DNA from: Pseudomonas fragi
GTDB lineage: Bacteria > Pseudomonadota > Gammaproteobacteria > Pseudomonadales > Pseudomonadaceae
DNA: 64,000 bases
Assembly (NCBI RefSeq): GCF_002269505.1
Contig: NZ_NQKQ01000009.1
Location: forward strand, 1 to 64,000
Direction: 5' to 3'
Shown here piece after piece: positions 17,085 to 26,417 of this stretch (within the stretch, counting starts at the first letter, position 1; the number at the start of each line of letters is the position of its first letter). The notes under the pieces were generated by a model. The model was given only the letters and a program-made list of their open reading frames with translations, had not been told where the DNA came from and did no database searches. A program made the position numbers and the translations under genes.

Positions 17085-18370
17085 CGGTTTTGCCCGGCAT
17101 GGCTGGCGGTGCGAATCAGTAGCATGATTGCACCTGCCACCGGCAGGCTTACCAGCAGTAATGCATAGCGCAGCGATTCAATACCGAACGCCGGCTGCAG
17201 GGCATCGCTGAGCAAACCGGCCAGCAACGGCCCCAGGCCAATCCCCAGCAGGGTCGAAATAATGGTCTGCAAGGCCATCGCCGTACCCCGGCGGTTGGCC
17301 GGAACCAGTTGTGTGATCAGATTGAACGACGGCGCCACCCACCACACCGAAAAAAAGCTGTAGAGCGCGCACAACAGCATCGCACTGGGCACCGGCACGC
17401 TGCCCACATGCAGCCACACCGTGTTTGGCCATAGCAGGTAAGCGAACAGCGCACTGAGTGCCGTCACATGCCCGATCACCGGAATACCCACTTGCCAGTG
17501 CGGGTTGCGCCGGGTCAGGTGGTCACTTAGCCAGCCGCTGAACAACGCGCCGATCCCGGCAAAGCCGCCACAGATAAAACCCGCCAGCAGCCCTGCATGT
17601 TGCAGTGACAAGCCGTGGGAGCGCACCAGAAAACTGGTGTTCCACATGCCGATCGCATACGAGCCCAAGGTCGTCAAGCCGCCAGCCATCACCAGGCAGC
17701 GGTAGGCGGGCAGGGCCCAGAGTTTGCGTGCTTCAATGCCCATGCTTTGCAGGGGGTGGGCCGCATGGGCGCTGGCCAGGTCCCAGCGGCCACGCGCCGG
17801 GTCCTTCACCACAAAGGCCAGCAGCGTGGAAAACATCAGCGCCGGCATGCCGATCGCGATAAACGCGGTGCGCCAGCCATACTGCTCGACCACCCAGGCG
17901 CCCAGGCTCAGACCGATCACTGCAGAGAAGGTCGGTGCCGCAGTGAAGCAACTGATGGCAAACGAACGGCGATGGGGCGGGTACAGGTCGGCAATGATCG
18001 ACATCGATGTCGAGGTGGTCGGCGACTCGCTCACCGCCACGGCCATGCGTGCCAGGGCGAGCATCCAGAAGCTCACTGCCAGCCCGCACAGCATGGTTGC
18101 CACGGCCCACAGCAAACAGGCGATCGCCAGCAAGCGGGTGCGCACCATACGGTCGGCCAGGCGCCCGGCAGGCAAGGCCAGCAGGGCGAATACTGCGGCA
18201 AAGGCCAGACCGGAAATCAGCCCCATCGCCGTGTCACTGACGCCGAATTCGGCTTTGATCGGCTCAATCATCACCGCCAGAATCTGGCGCCCGACAAAGT
18301 TGTCGGCAAACACTGCTGCCAGCAATAACAGCAAGGCATGGCTGCGCCAGCCGACGTGAGCGTTGGACAT
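17057..18370 (-). CDS. MFS transporter of the catabolic cluster
   Basis: Encodes 437 residues from an ATG with AGGAAA upstream. About twelve hydrophobic segments are visible, with the MFS loop motif GRLADRMVRTRLLAIACLL between helices 2 and 3 and a second one (GWLSDHLTRR) in the C-half. It resembles MFS permeases for organic acids and aromatic or alicyclic acids found beside catabolic operons, so it probably imports the cluster's substrate. A strong terminator separates it from the aldolase gene upstream, so it is likely transcribed separately or by read-through. Confidence 0.8.
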   Translation of the reverse strand: MSNAHVGWRSHALLLLLAAVFADNFVGRQILAVMIEPIKAEFGVSDTAMGLISGLAFAAVFALLALPAGRLADRMVRTRLLAIACLLWAVATMLCGLAVSFWMLALARMAVAVSESPTTSTSMSIIADLYPPHRRSFAISCFTAAPTFSAVIGLSLGAWVVEQYGWRTAFIAIGMPALMFSTLLAFVVKDPARGRWDLASAHAAHPLQSMGIEARKLWALPAYRCLVMAGGLTTLGSYAIGMWNTSFLVRSHGLSLQHAGLLAGFICGGFAGIGALFSGWLSDHLTRRNPHWQVGIPVIGHVTALSALFAYLLWPNTVWLHVGSVPVPSAMLLCALYSFFSVWWVAPSFNLITQLVPANRRGTAMALQTIISTLLGIGLGPLLAGLLSDALQPAFGIESLRYALLLVSLPVAGAIMLLIRTASHAGQNRYMHAERAI

Positions 18371-18388
18371 GGTAGATTTCCTGTCAGA

Positions 18389-18428
18389 TAAAAACGCCGA
18401 AGGCGCTGACCCGGTCAGCGCCTTCGGC
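18389..18428 (-). terminator. Terminator of the minus-strand catabolic operon
   Basis: A perfect 15-bp stem (GCCGAAGGCGCTGAC, loop CCG) followed on the minus strand by GTTTTTAT. It is located just after the aldolase gene and overlaps the leader of the MFS gene. Confidence 0.85.
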
Positions 18429-18441
18429 AAGGTGCGATGCC

Positions 18442-19464
18442 TCAGGCCCGCTGGCGCGCCAGGGTCATGGCGGTGTCTTCGATCATGTCTTCCTGGCCGC
18501 CAACCATGCCGCGGCGCCCCATCTCCACCAGTATTTCCCGTGCCGGCACGCCGTACTTTTTCTCGGCGCGCTTGGCAAACAGCAGGAACGAGCCATACAC
18601 CCCGGCATACCCCATGGTCAGGGCATCGCGGTCGCTGCGGATCGGGAAGTCCATGATCGGCACCACCAGATCCTCGGCCACGTCCTGAATGCCGAACACA
18701 CTGACCCCGGTTTCAATACCCATGCGGTCACACACCGCCACCAGGATTTCCATGGGTGTATTGCCCGCACCGGCACCCAGCCCGGCCGCGGCGGCGTCGA
18801 TACGCGTGGCACCGGCTTCGATGGCCGCGATGGAGTTGGACACGCCCATCGACAGATTGTGATGGCCGTGAAAGCCGATCTCGGTATCCGGATTCAGGGC
18901 TGCACGCAGGGCCGCAACCCGTGCCTTGATATCGTGGGGCAGCATGTAGCCGGCCGAATCGGTGAGGTACACGCAGTTGGCACCGAAGCTCTCCATCAAT
19001 TTGCCTTGCTTGACCAGCCCCTCGGGGCTGTTCATATGGGCCATCATCAGAAAACCCACAGTGTCCATGCCCAGCTTGCGGGCATAGGAAATATGCTGCT
19101 CCGACACGTCCGCCTCGGTGCAGTGGGTCGCCACGCGGATGGTGTTAACCCCTAGCTCATAGGCCATTTGCAGATGGTCAACTGTGCCGATACCGGGCAG
19201 CAGCAGGGCCGATACCCTGGCCTGTTTCATCATCGGGATCACGGCCGACAGGTACTGCTCATCGGTGTGCGCCGGGAAGCCGTAGTTCACCGAACTGCCG
19301 CCCAGGCCGTCGCCATGGGTGACCTCAATCAGCGGCACGCCGGCTGCGTCCAGGCCGCAGGCGATGTCTTTCATCTGCTGCAGGCTGATCTGGTGACGCT
19401 TGGGGTGCATGCCGTCGCGCAGGCACATGTCATGCACGGTAATTTTTTTGCCGCGAAGATCCAT
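18442..19464 (-). CDS. 4-hydroxy-2-oxovalerate aldolase
   Basis: Encodes 340 residues. It has the DRE-TIM-like start [16 protein letters not shown] (catalytic Arg-Asp and a base His) and the metal-binding H-x-H in [15 protein letters not shown]. It splits 4-hydroxy-2-oxoacids to pyruvate and an aldehyde, the last step of meta-cleavage pathways (DmpG/BphI/HsaF/TesG). It pairs with the acylating dehydrogenase gene immediately upstream (10-base gap); the two form a substrate-channelling complex in known systems. Length is normal. It is the last gene before the terminator. Confidence 0.93.
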   Translation of the reverse strand: MDLRGKKITVHDMCLRDGMHPKRHQISLQQMKDIACGLDAAGVPLIEVTHGDGLGGSSVNYGFPAHTDEQYLSAVIPMMKQARVSALLLPGIGTVDHLQMAYELGVNTIRVATHCTEADVSEQHISYARKLGMDTVGFLMMAHMNSPEGLVKQGKLMESFGANCVYLTDSAGYMLPHDIKARVAALRAALNPDTEIGFHGHHNLSMGVSNSIAAIEAGATRIDAAAAGLGAGAGNTPMEILVAVCDRMGIETGVSVFGIQDVAEDLVVPIMDFPIRSDRDALTMGYAGVYGSFLLFAKRAEKKYGVPAREILVEMGRRGMVGGQEDMIEDTAMTLARQRA

Positions 19465-19474
19465 GATCGGCTCC

Positions 19475-20404
19475 TTAAGCGATGGCAGGTTGTGGGGCTG
19501 ATGCCTTGAGTTGCAGCTCGCCCTTGAGGATTTCCTCGGCGAACATTTCAGCGGTGCGTGCGGCCGCGGCGGTCATGATGTCCAGGTTGCCGGCGTATTT
19601 GGGCAGGTAGTCGCCCAGGCCTTCAACCTCCATGAAAATCGATACCCGGTTGCCGTCGAACACCGGGCCGTTGACCAGCTTGTAGCCCGGCACATACTGC
19701 TGCACCTGCTCGATCATGGTGGAGATGGCGAGGCTGATCGCGGCTTGATCCGGTTCGGTTTCAGTCAGGCAATGCACGGTATCGCGCATGATCAGCGGTG
19801 GCTCAGCCGGGTTGACGATAATGATTGCCTTGCCCTTTTTCGCGCCGCCTACCTGTTCGATGGCACTGGCCGTGGTGCGGGTGAATTCGTCGATATTCTT
19901 GCGCGTGCCCGGGCCCACCGATTTGGACGCGGCGGTAGCGACGATTTCGGCGTAAGCCACCGGCTGTACGCTGGACACGGCCGCCACCAGCGGAATGGTC
20001 GCCTGACCGCCGCAGGTGACCATATTGACGTTCATGGCGCCGCGCTTGAGGTTGGCCTTGAGGTTGACCGGCGGTACGCAATACGGGCCGATGGCGGCAG
20101 GCGTCAGGTCGATCATCAGCACGCCCAGCTCATTCAGTTTGCGGCTGTTTTCAGCATGCACATAAGCTGAAGTGGCGTCGAAGGCGATCTGGATATTGTC
20201 AGCCAGCACGTGCGGCAACAGGCCGTCGACCCCGTCACTGGTGGTCTTCAGGCCCATTTCGCGGGCGCGGCTCAGGCCTTCGGAGGTGGCGTCGATGCCC
20301 ACCATCCACACGGGCTCGAGCACCTCGCTGCGCAGTAGCTTGTAAAGCAGATCGGTGCCGATATTGCCCGGCCCGATCAGGGCACATTTGATCTTTTTGC
20401 TCAT
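19475..20404 (-). CDS. Acetaldehyde dehydrogenase (acylating)
   Basis: Encodes 309 residues. The N-terminal Rossmann motif is [19 protein letters not shown] and the catalytic Cys lies in [15 protein letters not shown]. The enzyme converts acetaldehyde or propionaldehyde with NAD and CoA to the acyl-CoA and NADH (DmpF/BphJ/HsaG/TesF family). It acts on the aldehyde channelled from the adjacent aldolase. It is in the same operon as its neighbours on both sides. Confidence 0.93.
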   Translation of the reverse strand: MSKKIKCALIGPGNIGTDLLYKLLRSEVLEPVWMVGIDATSEGLSRAREMGLKTTSDGVDGLLPHVLADNIQIAFDATSAYVHAENSRKLNELGVLMIDLTPAAIGPYCVPPVNLKANLKRGAMNVNMVTCGGQATIPLVAAVSSVQPVAYAEIVATAASKSVGPGTRKNIDEFTRTTASAIEQVGGAKKGKAIIIVNPAEPPLIMRDTVHCLTETEPDQAAISLAISTMIEQVQQYVPGYKLVNGPVFDGNRVSIFMEVEGLGDYLPKYAGNLDIMTAAAARTAEMFAEEILKGELQLKASAPQPAIA

Positions 20405-20425
20405 GGGGAAAGTCTCGAACAGGGG

Positions 20426-21217
20426 TTAGGGCACAAAGCGCAGGCGGGCAGAGCCCAGGCCGCTGAGGGTCAGGCTGACCTCGTCGCCGGGTTGTACCGG
20501 TACCAGCGGCGCGAGTGCGCCGGAAAGAATGATTTCGCCCTTGCGAAACGGGATGTCGAACTTGCCCAGGGTATTGGCCAGCCAGGCCACGGCCTCGCAG
20601 GGGTGGCCCTGGACTGCCGAGCCGAAGCCGTGACCGGAGGGCTGACCGTTTTTGCGCAAGTGCAGCTCGACCTTGGCCAGGTCCAGTTCGCGTGGGTTGA
20701 TGCGTTGTTCACCCAGGGCGAACACGCCGCAGGAAGCGTTGTCGGCCACGGTGTCCTGAATGCGGATTTTCCAGTCGGCAATGCGCGAGTCGACAATCTC
20801 GAAGCACGGCACCACCCATTGGCTGGCCGCCATCACATCTTCGGCGGTGATGCCGGGGCCGTGCAGGTCTTCGCCAAGGATAAAGGCGATTTCGCCTTCA
20901 GCCCGTGGCTGCACCAACTGGTGGGCGGCGAAGCTGACGTCGCTGTTGTCGGCGACTTGCATGCGGTCAGTCAAAAAACCGAAGTCAGGCTGGTGTACAT
21001 CGAGCATTTCCTGCACGGCGCGGCTGGTAACGCCGATTTTTTTGCCGACCACTTGCTCGCCCAAGGCCTGGCGGCGTTGCAAAAAGCGCAGGGAAATCCG
21101 GTAGGCGGTGTCCAGCGTCAAGTCCGGGTAGCGGGCGGTCAATGGCTGCAGGCTGCGGCGTTCACGCAGGGCGTGAAACAGCTCGTCGCCCAGGGCTTCA
21201 ATCAACTGTGTGTCCAT
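20426..21217 (-). CDS. 2-keto-4-pentenoate hydratase
   Basis: Encodes 263 residues. The segment VQPRAEGEIAFILGEDLHGPG carries the metal-binding Glu pair of the 2-oxopent-4-enoate hydratase family (DmpE/MhpD/HsaE/TesE), and the N-terminal KIGVTSRAVQEML is also typical. It adds water to a 2-hydroxydienoate to give the 4-hydroxy-2-oxoacid used by the aldolase. The 21-base spacing to the dehydrogenase gene indicates one operon. Confidence 0.9.
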   Translation of the reverse strand: MDTQLIEALGDELFHALRERRSLQPLTARYPDLTLDTAYRISLRFLQRRQALGEQVVGKKIGVTSRAVQEMLDVHQPDFGFLTDRMQVADNSDVSFAAHQLVQPRAEGEIAFILGEDLHGPGITAEDVMAASQWVVPCFEIVDSRIADWKIRIQDTVADNASCGVFALGEQRINPRELDLAKVELHLRKNGQPSGHGFGSAVQGHPCEAVAWLANTLGKFDIPFRKGEIILSGALAPLVPVQPGDEVSLTLSGLGSARLRFVP

Positions 21218-21254
21218 AAATTGGCTCTCGGGAGGCTATGCAGAAAATCCTCTT

Positions 21255-21305
21255 GTGGGAGCGAGCCTGCTCGCGAAACTTCTTCGCGAGCAGGCTCGCT
21301 CCCAC
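21255..21305. repeat. REP pair (REPIN-like), perfect 23-bp arms
   Basis: Arms 21255-21277 and 21283-21305 are exact reverse complements beginning GTGGGAGCGAGCCTGCTCGC, the common Pseudomonas REP sequence. They lie between the hydratase and dehydrogenase genes inside the operon, where they could modulate mRNA stability. Confidence 0.9.
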
Positions 21306-21319
21306 GGTTTGATGGTGGC

Positions 21320-22093
21320 TCAACCCGGCCAGACGCTCGATTCGGCGCCGCCGTCCACTTCCAGGATCTTGCCGGTGACCCAACGTGAAGCGGGGCTGGC
21401 CAGGTACAGTGCCGCCGCGGCGATGTCTTCAACTTCGCCCAGGCTTTGCAGCGGCGTGGCCTTGATCATGCCGTCGCGCATGGCCACCGGGAGTACGCCA
21501 TTGAGGGCGGCAGTCAGCACCGGGCCAGGGGCAATGCCGTTGACCCGTACCTGCGGCGCAAAGTCCTGGGCCAGCAGGCGGGTCATATGGCTCAACGCGG
21601 CCTTAGCGGTGCCGTAGGCGCTGAATTGGGTTTGCGCATAACGCGCCGCGCCCGAGGTGATATTGAGGATGTTGCCGCTGCCGGCTTCACGCATATGCGG
21701 TACGCACAGCTGGCTCAGGTGATAGGCCGAAGACACGTTGAAACGCATGATTTCTTCAAAACGCTCAACGCTCAGGGTCAGCGGATCGTTGGGCCCGGCG
21801 CCGCCGGCATTGTTGACCAGGTGGGTGATGCGGCCCATCTGCTCGCGGGCCTGGGTCACCAGCGCGTTGCGCTGTTCGCTGTCATTGACGTCACAGCTCA
21901 GGGCCAGGGCCCGGCGGCCCAGGCTGCGTACTTCTTCGGCCACGGCTTCAACGTCGCTCAGGGTGCGGGCGGCCAGGACCACATCGGCGCCCGCCTCGGC
22001 GTAGGCCAGGGCGATGCCGCGACCGATGCCGCGGCCGCCGCCGGTGATCACCGCCACGCTACCGTTGAGGTTGAAGCGCTGAATAATGTTCAT
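21320..22093 (-). CDS. Short-chain dehydrogenase, HdhA-like
   Basis: Encodes 257 residues. It has TGGGRGIGRG for NAD(P) binding, NNAGGAGP, catalytic Ser in NITSGAA, and YGTAK with Tyr and Lys. The C-terminal half, with RVNGIAPGPVLTAAL and the WVTGKILEVDGG ending, reads like the 7-alpha-hydroxysteroid dehydrogenase HdhA. It probably oxidises a hydroxyl on an alicyclic or steroid-like ring. It follows the flavin reductase gene in the minus operon. Confidence 0.85.
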   Translation of the reverse strand: MNIIQRFNLNGSVAVITGGGRGIGRGIALAYAEAGADVVLAARTLSDVEAVAEEVRSLGRRALALSCDVNDSEQRNALVTQAREQMGRITHLVNNAGGAGPNDPLTLSVERFEEIMRFNVSSAYHLSQLCVPHMREAGSGNILNITSGAARYAQTQFSAYGTAKAALSHMTRLLAQDFAPQVRVNGIAPGPVLTAALNGVLPVAMRDGMIKATPLQSLGEVEDIAAAALYLASPASRWVTGKILEVDGGAESSVWPG

Positions 22094-22123
22094 AGAGAAT
22101 CCTTTTCCTTTTTAGGTAGAAAA

Positions 22124-23104
22124 CTAGCGGGGCGCCCACAAGTCGGGCAAGCCGGGATCACTGGCTGCGATCAGGCGCTTGAGCAGCACTTTGAGCGCCT
22201 GGGCATCGCCCGGAGCGAGTCGCGCCGACACGTTTTCTTCCACTGCCTTGGCCAGCGCCACCTGTTGCAGCGAGGCCTCGCGGCCGGTGGCGGTCAGCAC
22301 ATAACGCGGTGCCTGCTGGCTGCCTTCAAGGGCGACCAGGTTCTGCTTTTCCAGAAAACGCATGCTTGCCACGCTCACCACATGCCCGGTGTAGCTGACA
22401 AAATGGTTGATTTCATCCAGGGTCAGGTTGTCGCGAATGCACAGTACCGACAGGATGAAAAACGCATGTTCGTCCAGTTGCTGATTGCTCAGCAGGCGAT
22501 GCAGGGCGTCGAGCAGCTGGTAATGGGCGCGGCCCAGCAAGTAACCGAGCAGGTCTTCGGTGTAACTGCATTCCGGCGGTGGCGGGGTGGTTGCCAGGCG
22601 CAACTCGCTGCGCGGCTTGCGGGTTGCCAACGCATATTGGCCACTTTGAAAGGCCAGCGGTGCCCGGTCACTGTGATCGAAGGCGAGGACTTCCCCGACA
22701 AAGATCACATGGTCGCCACCTTCATACTGAAAGGCGGTGCGGCACTGGAACCTGGCGGTGCAGTCCTGCAGCAATGGCGCGGGACTGATGCCGTTATCGA
22801 GCTCGATTTCAGCAAACTTGTTCTCGCCCTGCATCGCAAAGCGGCCGGACAGAGGTTCCTGCTCGGTCGACAGCACATGCACGTTCCAGTGCGAACCGGC
22901 ACTGAATACCGGCAGGCTGCGGGCGGACTTGGCCAGGCTCCACAGCACCAGCGGCGGGTTGAGCGATACCGAGTTGAAACTGTTGGCCGTAATGCCGATG
23001 GGCGAGCCATCTTCAGCCTGGGTGGTGATGATCGTCACCCCGGTGGTGAAGGTGCCCAGCGCGGTACGGAATGCCTGCGGGTCAAAACTGCTTTGCACTG
23101 CCAT
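22124..23104 (-). CDS. Flavin reductase with MarR-like C-terminal domain
   Basis: Encodes 326 residues from an ATG with GAGG seven bases upstream. Residues 1-165 form a flavin-reductase domain (FRTALGTFTTGVTIITT, then GITANSFNSVSLNPPLVLW). From about residue 190 there is a winged-helix MarR-like domain (LSNQQLDEHAFFILSVL ... LTATGREASLQQV). The same fusion is known in the reductase C1 of Acinetobacter 4-hydroxyphenylacetate hydroxylase, where the tail senses substrate and relieves auto-inhibition. Here it would supply reduced flavin to the HsaA-like oxygenase at 26587. It is the first gene of the minus arm. Confidence 0.85.
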   Translation of the reverse strand: MAVQSSFDPQAFRTALGTFTTGVTIITTQAEDGSPIGITANSFNSVSLNPPLVLWSLAKSARSLPVFSAGSHWNVHVLSTEQEPLSGRFAMQGENKFAEIELDNGISPAPLLQDCTARFQCRTAFQYEGGDHVIFVGEVLAFDHSDRAPLAFQSGQYALATRKPRSELRLATTPPPPECSYTEDLLGYLLGRAHYQLLDALHRLLSNQQLDEHAFFILSVLCIRDNLTLDEINHFVSYTGHVVSVASMRFLEKQNLVALEGSQQAPRYVLTATGREASLQQVALAKAVEENVSARLAPGDAQALKVLLKRLIAASDPGLPDLWAPR

Positions 23105-23198
23105 GACGAACCTCATGGATTGAATTTTCGTGCTGGCAGTATTCCCCTGGCTCACGGGGGGTACATCGTCTTAATGGACTAACGGATATGGCCGATTA

Positions 23199-23214
23199 TC
23201 GTCCGATCGGACGA
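23199..23214. promoter_or_regulatory. Palindromic operator candidate between the divergent arms
   Basis: TCGTCCGATCGGACGA is a perfect 16-bp palindrome. It sits in the 173-base space between the flavin reductase and aldehyde dehydrogenase starts, where both divergent promoters must lie. No regulator gene is present in the cluster, so the protein that binds it is unknown; a TetR-type factor is a guess. Confidence 0.45.
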
Positions 23215-23277
23215 GGCATTGCGGGGCCTAGTTCGCTAGCGTCGGTTGATCGAACCGGTGTATCAGAGGACTTATCC

Positions 23278-24714
23278 ATGACGTTCAGCAGCACTGCTCC
23301 AGAACAGCTGACCAGCCTGTTGGCGGCGCAGAAAGAAGCCTTTGTCGACGCAGGCCACGTCAGTGCCGAGCAACGCCGGGAGCGTATCCAGCGGGTGATA
23401 GAGCTGCTGGTGCGTTACCAGCAGCCACTGGTCGAAGCGATAGACGCCGACTTTGGCGGCAGGCCCCAAGGTTTTTCCTTGATGAATGACGTGCTGGGCT
23501 CGCTGGCCTCGCTCAAATATGCCCGCGACCATCTTGAGCACTGGGTTGCAGACGAGCCGCGCCAAGTATTTGCACCCTATGACCAGTTGGGCGCCAAGGC
23601 CTGGGTGATGCACCAGCCCAAGGGCAGCATCGGCATTCTCGGCACCTGGAATGCGCCGTTGTTCACCTTGCTCAGCCCTTTGGCCTGCGTGCTGGCGGCA
23701 GGCAACCGAGCGATTCTCAAACCTTCGGAAGTGGTGCCGCGTACGGCACAGGTACTGGCTGGGGCGTTTGCCGAGCTGTTCGACCCCCTGGAAGTTGCCG
23801 TGGTGACCGGCGATGCAGAACTGGCGCAAGTGTTCACTGCACAACCCTTCGATCATCTGGTATTTACCGGCAGCACCGCAGTAGCGCGTTCAGTGATGCG
23901 TAATGCGGCGCAAAACCTGGTGCCGCTGACCCTGGAACTGGGCGGCAAGTCGCCGGTGATCATTTCCCGTAGTGCCGACCTGGCCAAGGCGGCCTTCAGT
24001 ATTGCGGTGGCCAAGGCCAACAACGGCGGGCAAATCTGCATCAACCCGGACGTGGTGTATGTGCCTCGGGAACAGATGGAAGACCTGATTGGCCTGCTGG
24101 GTGCTGCCTACACTGAGTTGCTGCCCGCCACCGACGCCAACCCGGACGTGGTCGCGGTGGTCAACGCCCGCCACCTGCACCGTATCGAAGGGTATGTGCA
24201 GGATGCCCGCGAACGCGGTGCGCGCACAGAGTGCTTCCCACAAGCCCTTGAGGTCGACGCAGTGACTCGCCGGCGGCCGTTGCAAGTGGTGATCAACCCG
24301 CCGCGCGACAGCCAGATCATGCAAGAAGAAATTTTTGGCCCAGCGCTGGTGCTGTTGCCCTATGAGCAGCTTGATCGCGCCCTCGCCGATATCCACTCGC
24401 GCGAGCGCCCGCTGGCGCTGTACTACTTCGGGCAAAGTGAAGAAGAGCAGCGCCATGTGCTGCAGCACACGATTTCCGGTGGTGTCAGCATCAACGACGT
24501 GATGATGCACGCGGCCTTGCACGACGCACCGTTTGGTGGGGTTGGGGCTTCGGGCATGGGCCACTACCACGGTCGCGAAGGCTTCCTGGAGTTCAGCCAT
24601 ATGCGCACCGTGTACAAGGCCCCGGCCCACGACCCGCGCCGCGAGTGGGGCCTGTTGCCGCCTTATGGCGAGCACTTTTTGCCCGCCATGCAGGCGATGG
24701 TCACCGCCGACTGA
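23278..24714 (+). CDS. Aldehyde dehydrogenase, coniferyl aldehyde DH type
   Basis: Encodes 478 residues from an ATG six bases after GAGGA. It has FTGSTAVARSVM for NAD binding, ELGGKSPVII with the general-base Glu, and the catalytic Cys in NNGGQICINPD. Lack of an extended N-terminus and the GVGASGMGHYHGREGF ending place it with class 3-like/CalB enzymes that act on aromatic or long-chain aldehydes. It is the first gene of the plus arm. The exact substrate cannot be read; it may oxidise a side-chain aldehyde in the pathway. Confidence 0.85.
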   Translation: MTFSSTAPEQLTSLLAAQKEAFVDAGHVSAEQRRERIQRVIELLVRYQQPLVEAIDADFGGRPQGFSLMNDVLGSLASLKYARDHLEHWVADEPRQVFAPYDQLGAKAWVMHQPKGSIGILGTWNAPLFTLLSPLACVLAAGNRAILKPSEVVPRTAQVLAGAFAELFDPLEVAVVTGDAELAQVFTAQPFDHLVFTGSTAVARSVMRNAAQNLVPLTLELGGKSPVIISRSADLAKAAFSIAVAKANNGGQICINPDVVYVPREQMEDLIGLLGAAYTELLPATDANPDVVAVVNARHLHRIEGYVQDARERGARTECFPQALEVDAVTRRRPLQVVINPPRDSQIMQEEIFGPALVLLPYEQLDRALADIHSRERPLALYYFGQSEEEQRHVLQHTISGGVSINDVMMHAALHDAPFGGVGASGMGHYHGREGFLEFSHMRTVYKAPAHDPRREWGLLPPYGEHFLPAMQAMVTAD

Positions 24715-24729
24715 AACCCGAAATGCCCT

Positions 24730-24796
24730 GTGGGAGCGAGCCTGCTCGCGAAGTCCTTGATGCTATGCATCTCTTCGCGAGCAGGCTCGCTCCCAC
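24730..24796. repeat. REP pair (REPIN-like), perfect 24-bp arms
   Basis: Arms 24730-24753 and 24773-24796 are exact reverse complements of the GTGGGAGCGAGCCTGCTCGC class. They fill the gap between the aldehyde dehydrogenase and amidase genes. Confidence 0.9.
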
Positions 24797-24846
24797 CAGG
24801 GGCGTTGTTCTTTAAATAAAAACAAGATTTGCTCTGGAGATTGACC

Positions 24847-26412
24847 TTGCCAAACCCTGCCGAAACACCTGAACAATCCTCTGGCTGGCCCCGTCGCCAT
24901 GTCCTCAAAGCTGGCGCCCTGGCCGTGGGGGCCGGGCTGCTGGGGCGTTTTGCCAATGCCGCTGAAGGCACCGCCATTTCGTCCGCCGAGTACCTGGCAA
25001 TGGACGCCACTGACATGGCCCGCGCGGTGCAAAAGGGTGAACTCAGCCCGCACACTCTGCTGGCAGCGGCCATGGCCCGTTGTGATGCCGTCAACCCCAA
25101 GGTCAATGCCGTCAATATGCGTCACGACGACTACGCCCAGGCATTGCTCAAGGCCCGCAGCGCCAGTGGCGCTTCCACCACCGGTGCGCTTGCCGGGGTG
25201 CCGATCCTGATCAAGGACCTCAACACCTACCTAGAAGGTACCCGCACCACCAATGGCAGCCGGTTGTACAAGGACGCGCCGCCAGCGCCTCACACCAGTA
25301 CCCTGATTGCCCGTTACCAGGCGGCCGGGGCTGTGCCGTTTGGCAAGACAACCTGCCCGGAATTCGGCCTGACCACCACCACCGAATCCCTGCTGTGGGG
25401 CCAGACCCGCAACCCCTGGAACCTGGCCAAAAGCGCCGGTGGCTCGTCCGGCGGAGCGGCTTCGGCGGTAGCCGCAGGTATTGTGCCGGTGGCCCATGCC
25501 ACGGACGGCGGCGGCTCGATCCGCATTCCGGCGTCCTATTGCGGGCTGGTCGGGCTCAAGCCCACGCGTTACCGCACGCCTAGCGGCCCGGGCAAGTACG
25601 AGGGCTGGTTCGGAGCCAGCGTGGGCAACGTGGTGTCGCGCAATATGCGCGATATGGCGCTGTTTATGGACGTGGGGCAGGGGCATGAGGCGGGCAGTCC
25701 TTATTGGGCCAAACCCCTGGTACGTCCTTATGTTGAAGAGCTGCGCGCCGCGCCGGGCCGTTTGCGTATCGGTGTGGTGCGTGATTCGCTGACCGGCTCG
25801 CCCCTGGACCCGGCGGTGGCCCGGGTACTGGACGACACAGCCAGGCGTCTGGCAGCGCAGGGCCATGAGGTCGAAGAGCTGCGCCTGAGCATCGACCCGC
25901 GGCAGTTGTTTGGAGCACACGGCTCGGTGGTTGGCGATGCCTTGCTGACCATGGTGCACGATCGTGAGCAAGCGCTGGGCCGCAGCGCCACCGCCGACGA
26001 TTACGAGCGCATCACCCAGGTGGTACTGGGCAATGCCCAAAAAGTCACCGGAGAGGGCCTGTATCGGGCTCGCCAGTCGTTCGAAAGCATTGGCGGCTAC
26101 ATGGAAGACCAATTCCAGAAATTTGATGTGATCCTCTCGCCAGTCACGGCCAACGTCACCCCCGACCTGGGCCTGCTGAGCCTGGATCAGCCGTGGGACA
26201 GCTATGCCCACAACGCCATGGGCAGCGCGGCTTTTACCGTACTGGCCAACGTTAGCGGGCAACCGGCGCTGTCGTTGCCGGTGGGTATGAGCGACAACGG
26301 CCTGCCCATCGGCATGATGTTCACCGCGCCATTGGGCGGTGAAGACGTGTTGCTGCGTTTGGGCGCGCAGATCGAGCAGGATCGGCCTTTTGCGAAGTTG
26401 CCGGTGGTTTAA
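24847..26412 (+). CDS. Amidase-signature enzyme with Tat signal
   Basis: Encodes 521 residues from TTG with GGAG seven bases upstream. The N-terminus holds a twin-arginine signal (PRRHVLKAGALAVGAGLLG). The amidase signature follows: the catalytic Lys in VPILIKDLN, SAGGSSGGAASAVA with the cis-Ser, and GGGSIRIPASYCGLVGLKPT with the nucleophilic Ser. It hydrolyses amides or esters, probably in the periplasm. Export makes it likely to act on an incoming substrate before uptake. A hairpin follows the gene. Confidence 0.9.
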   Translation: MPNPAETPEQSSGWPRRHVLKAGALAVGAGLLGRFANAAEGTAISSAEYLAMDATDMARAVQKGELSPHTLLAAAMARCDAVNPKVNAVNMRHDDYAQALLKARSASGASTTGALAGVPILIKDLNTYLEGTRTTNGSRLYKDAPPAPHTSTLIARYQAAGAVPFGKTTCPEFGLTTTTESLLWGQTRNPWNLAKSAGGSSGGAASAVAAGIVPVAHATDGGGSIRIPASYCGLVGLKPTRYRTPSGPGKYEGWFGASVGNVVSRNMRDMALFMDVGQGHEAGSPYWAKPLVRPYVEELRAAPGRLRIGVVRDSLTGSPLDPAVARVLDDTARRLAAQGHEVEELRLSIDPRQLFGAHGSVVGDALLTMVHDREQALGRSATADDYERITQVVLGNAQKVTGEGLYRARQSFESIGGYMEDQFQKFDVILSPVTANVTPDLGLLSLDQPWDSYAHNAMGSAAFTVLANVSGQPALSLPVGMSDNGLPIGMMFTAPLGGEDVLLRLGAQIEQDRPFAKLPVV

Positions 26413-26417
26413 AAAGC

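Noticed and set aside
21446..23182. Plus-strand 578-codon open frame
   Set aside because: It is the antisense of the short-chain dehydrogenase and flavin reductase genes, which carry clear family motifs; GC-rich DNA leaves such shadows open.
23188..23277. 30-codon N-terminal extension of the aldehyde dehydrogenase
   Set aside because: It lies in the divergent promoter region, covers the palindrome, and lacks a good ribosome-binding site. The ATG at 23278 has one.
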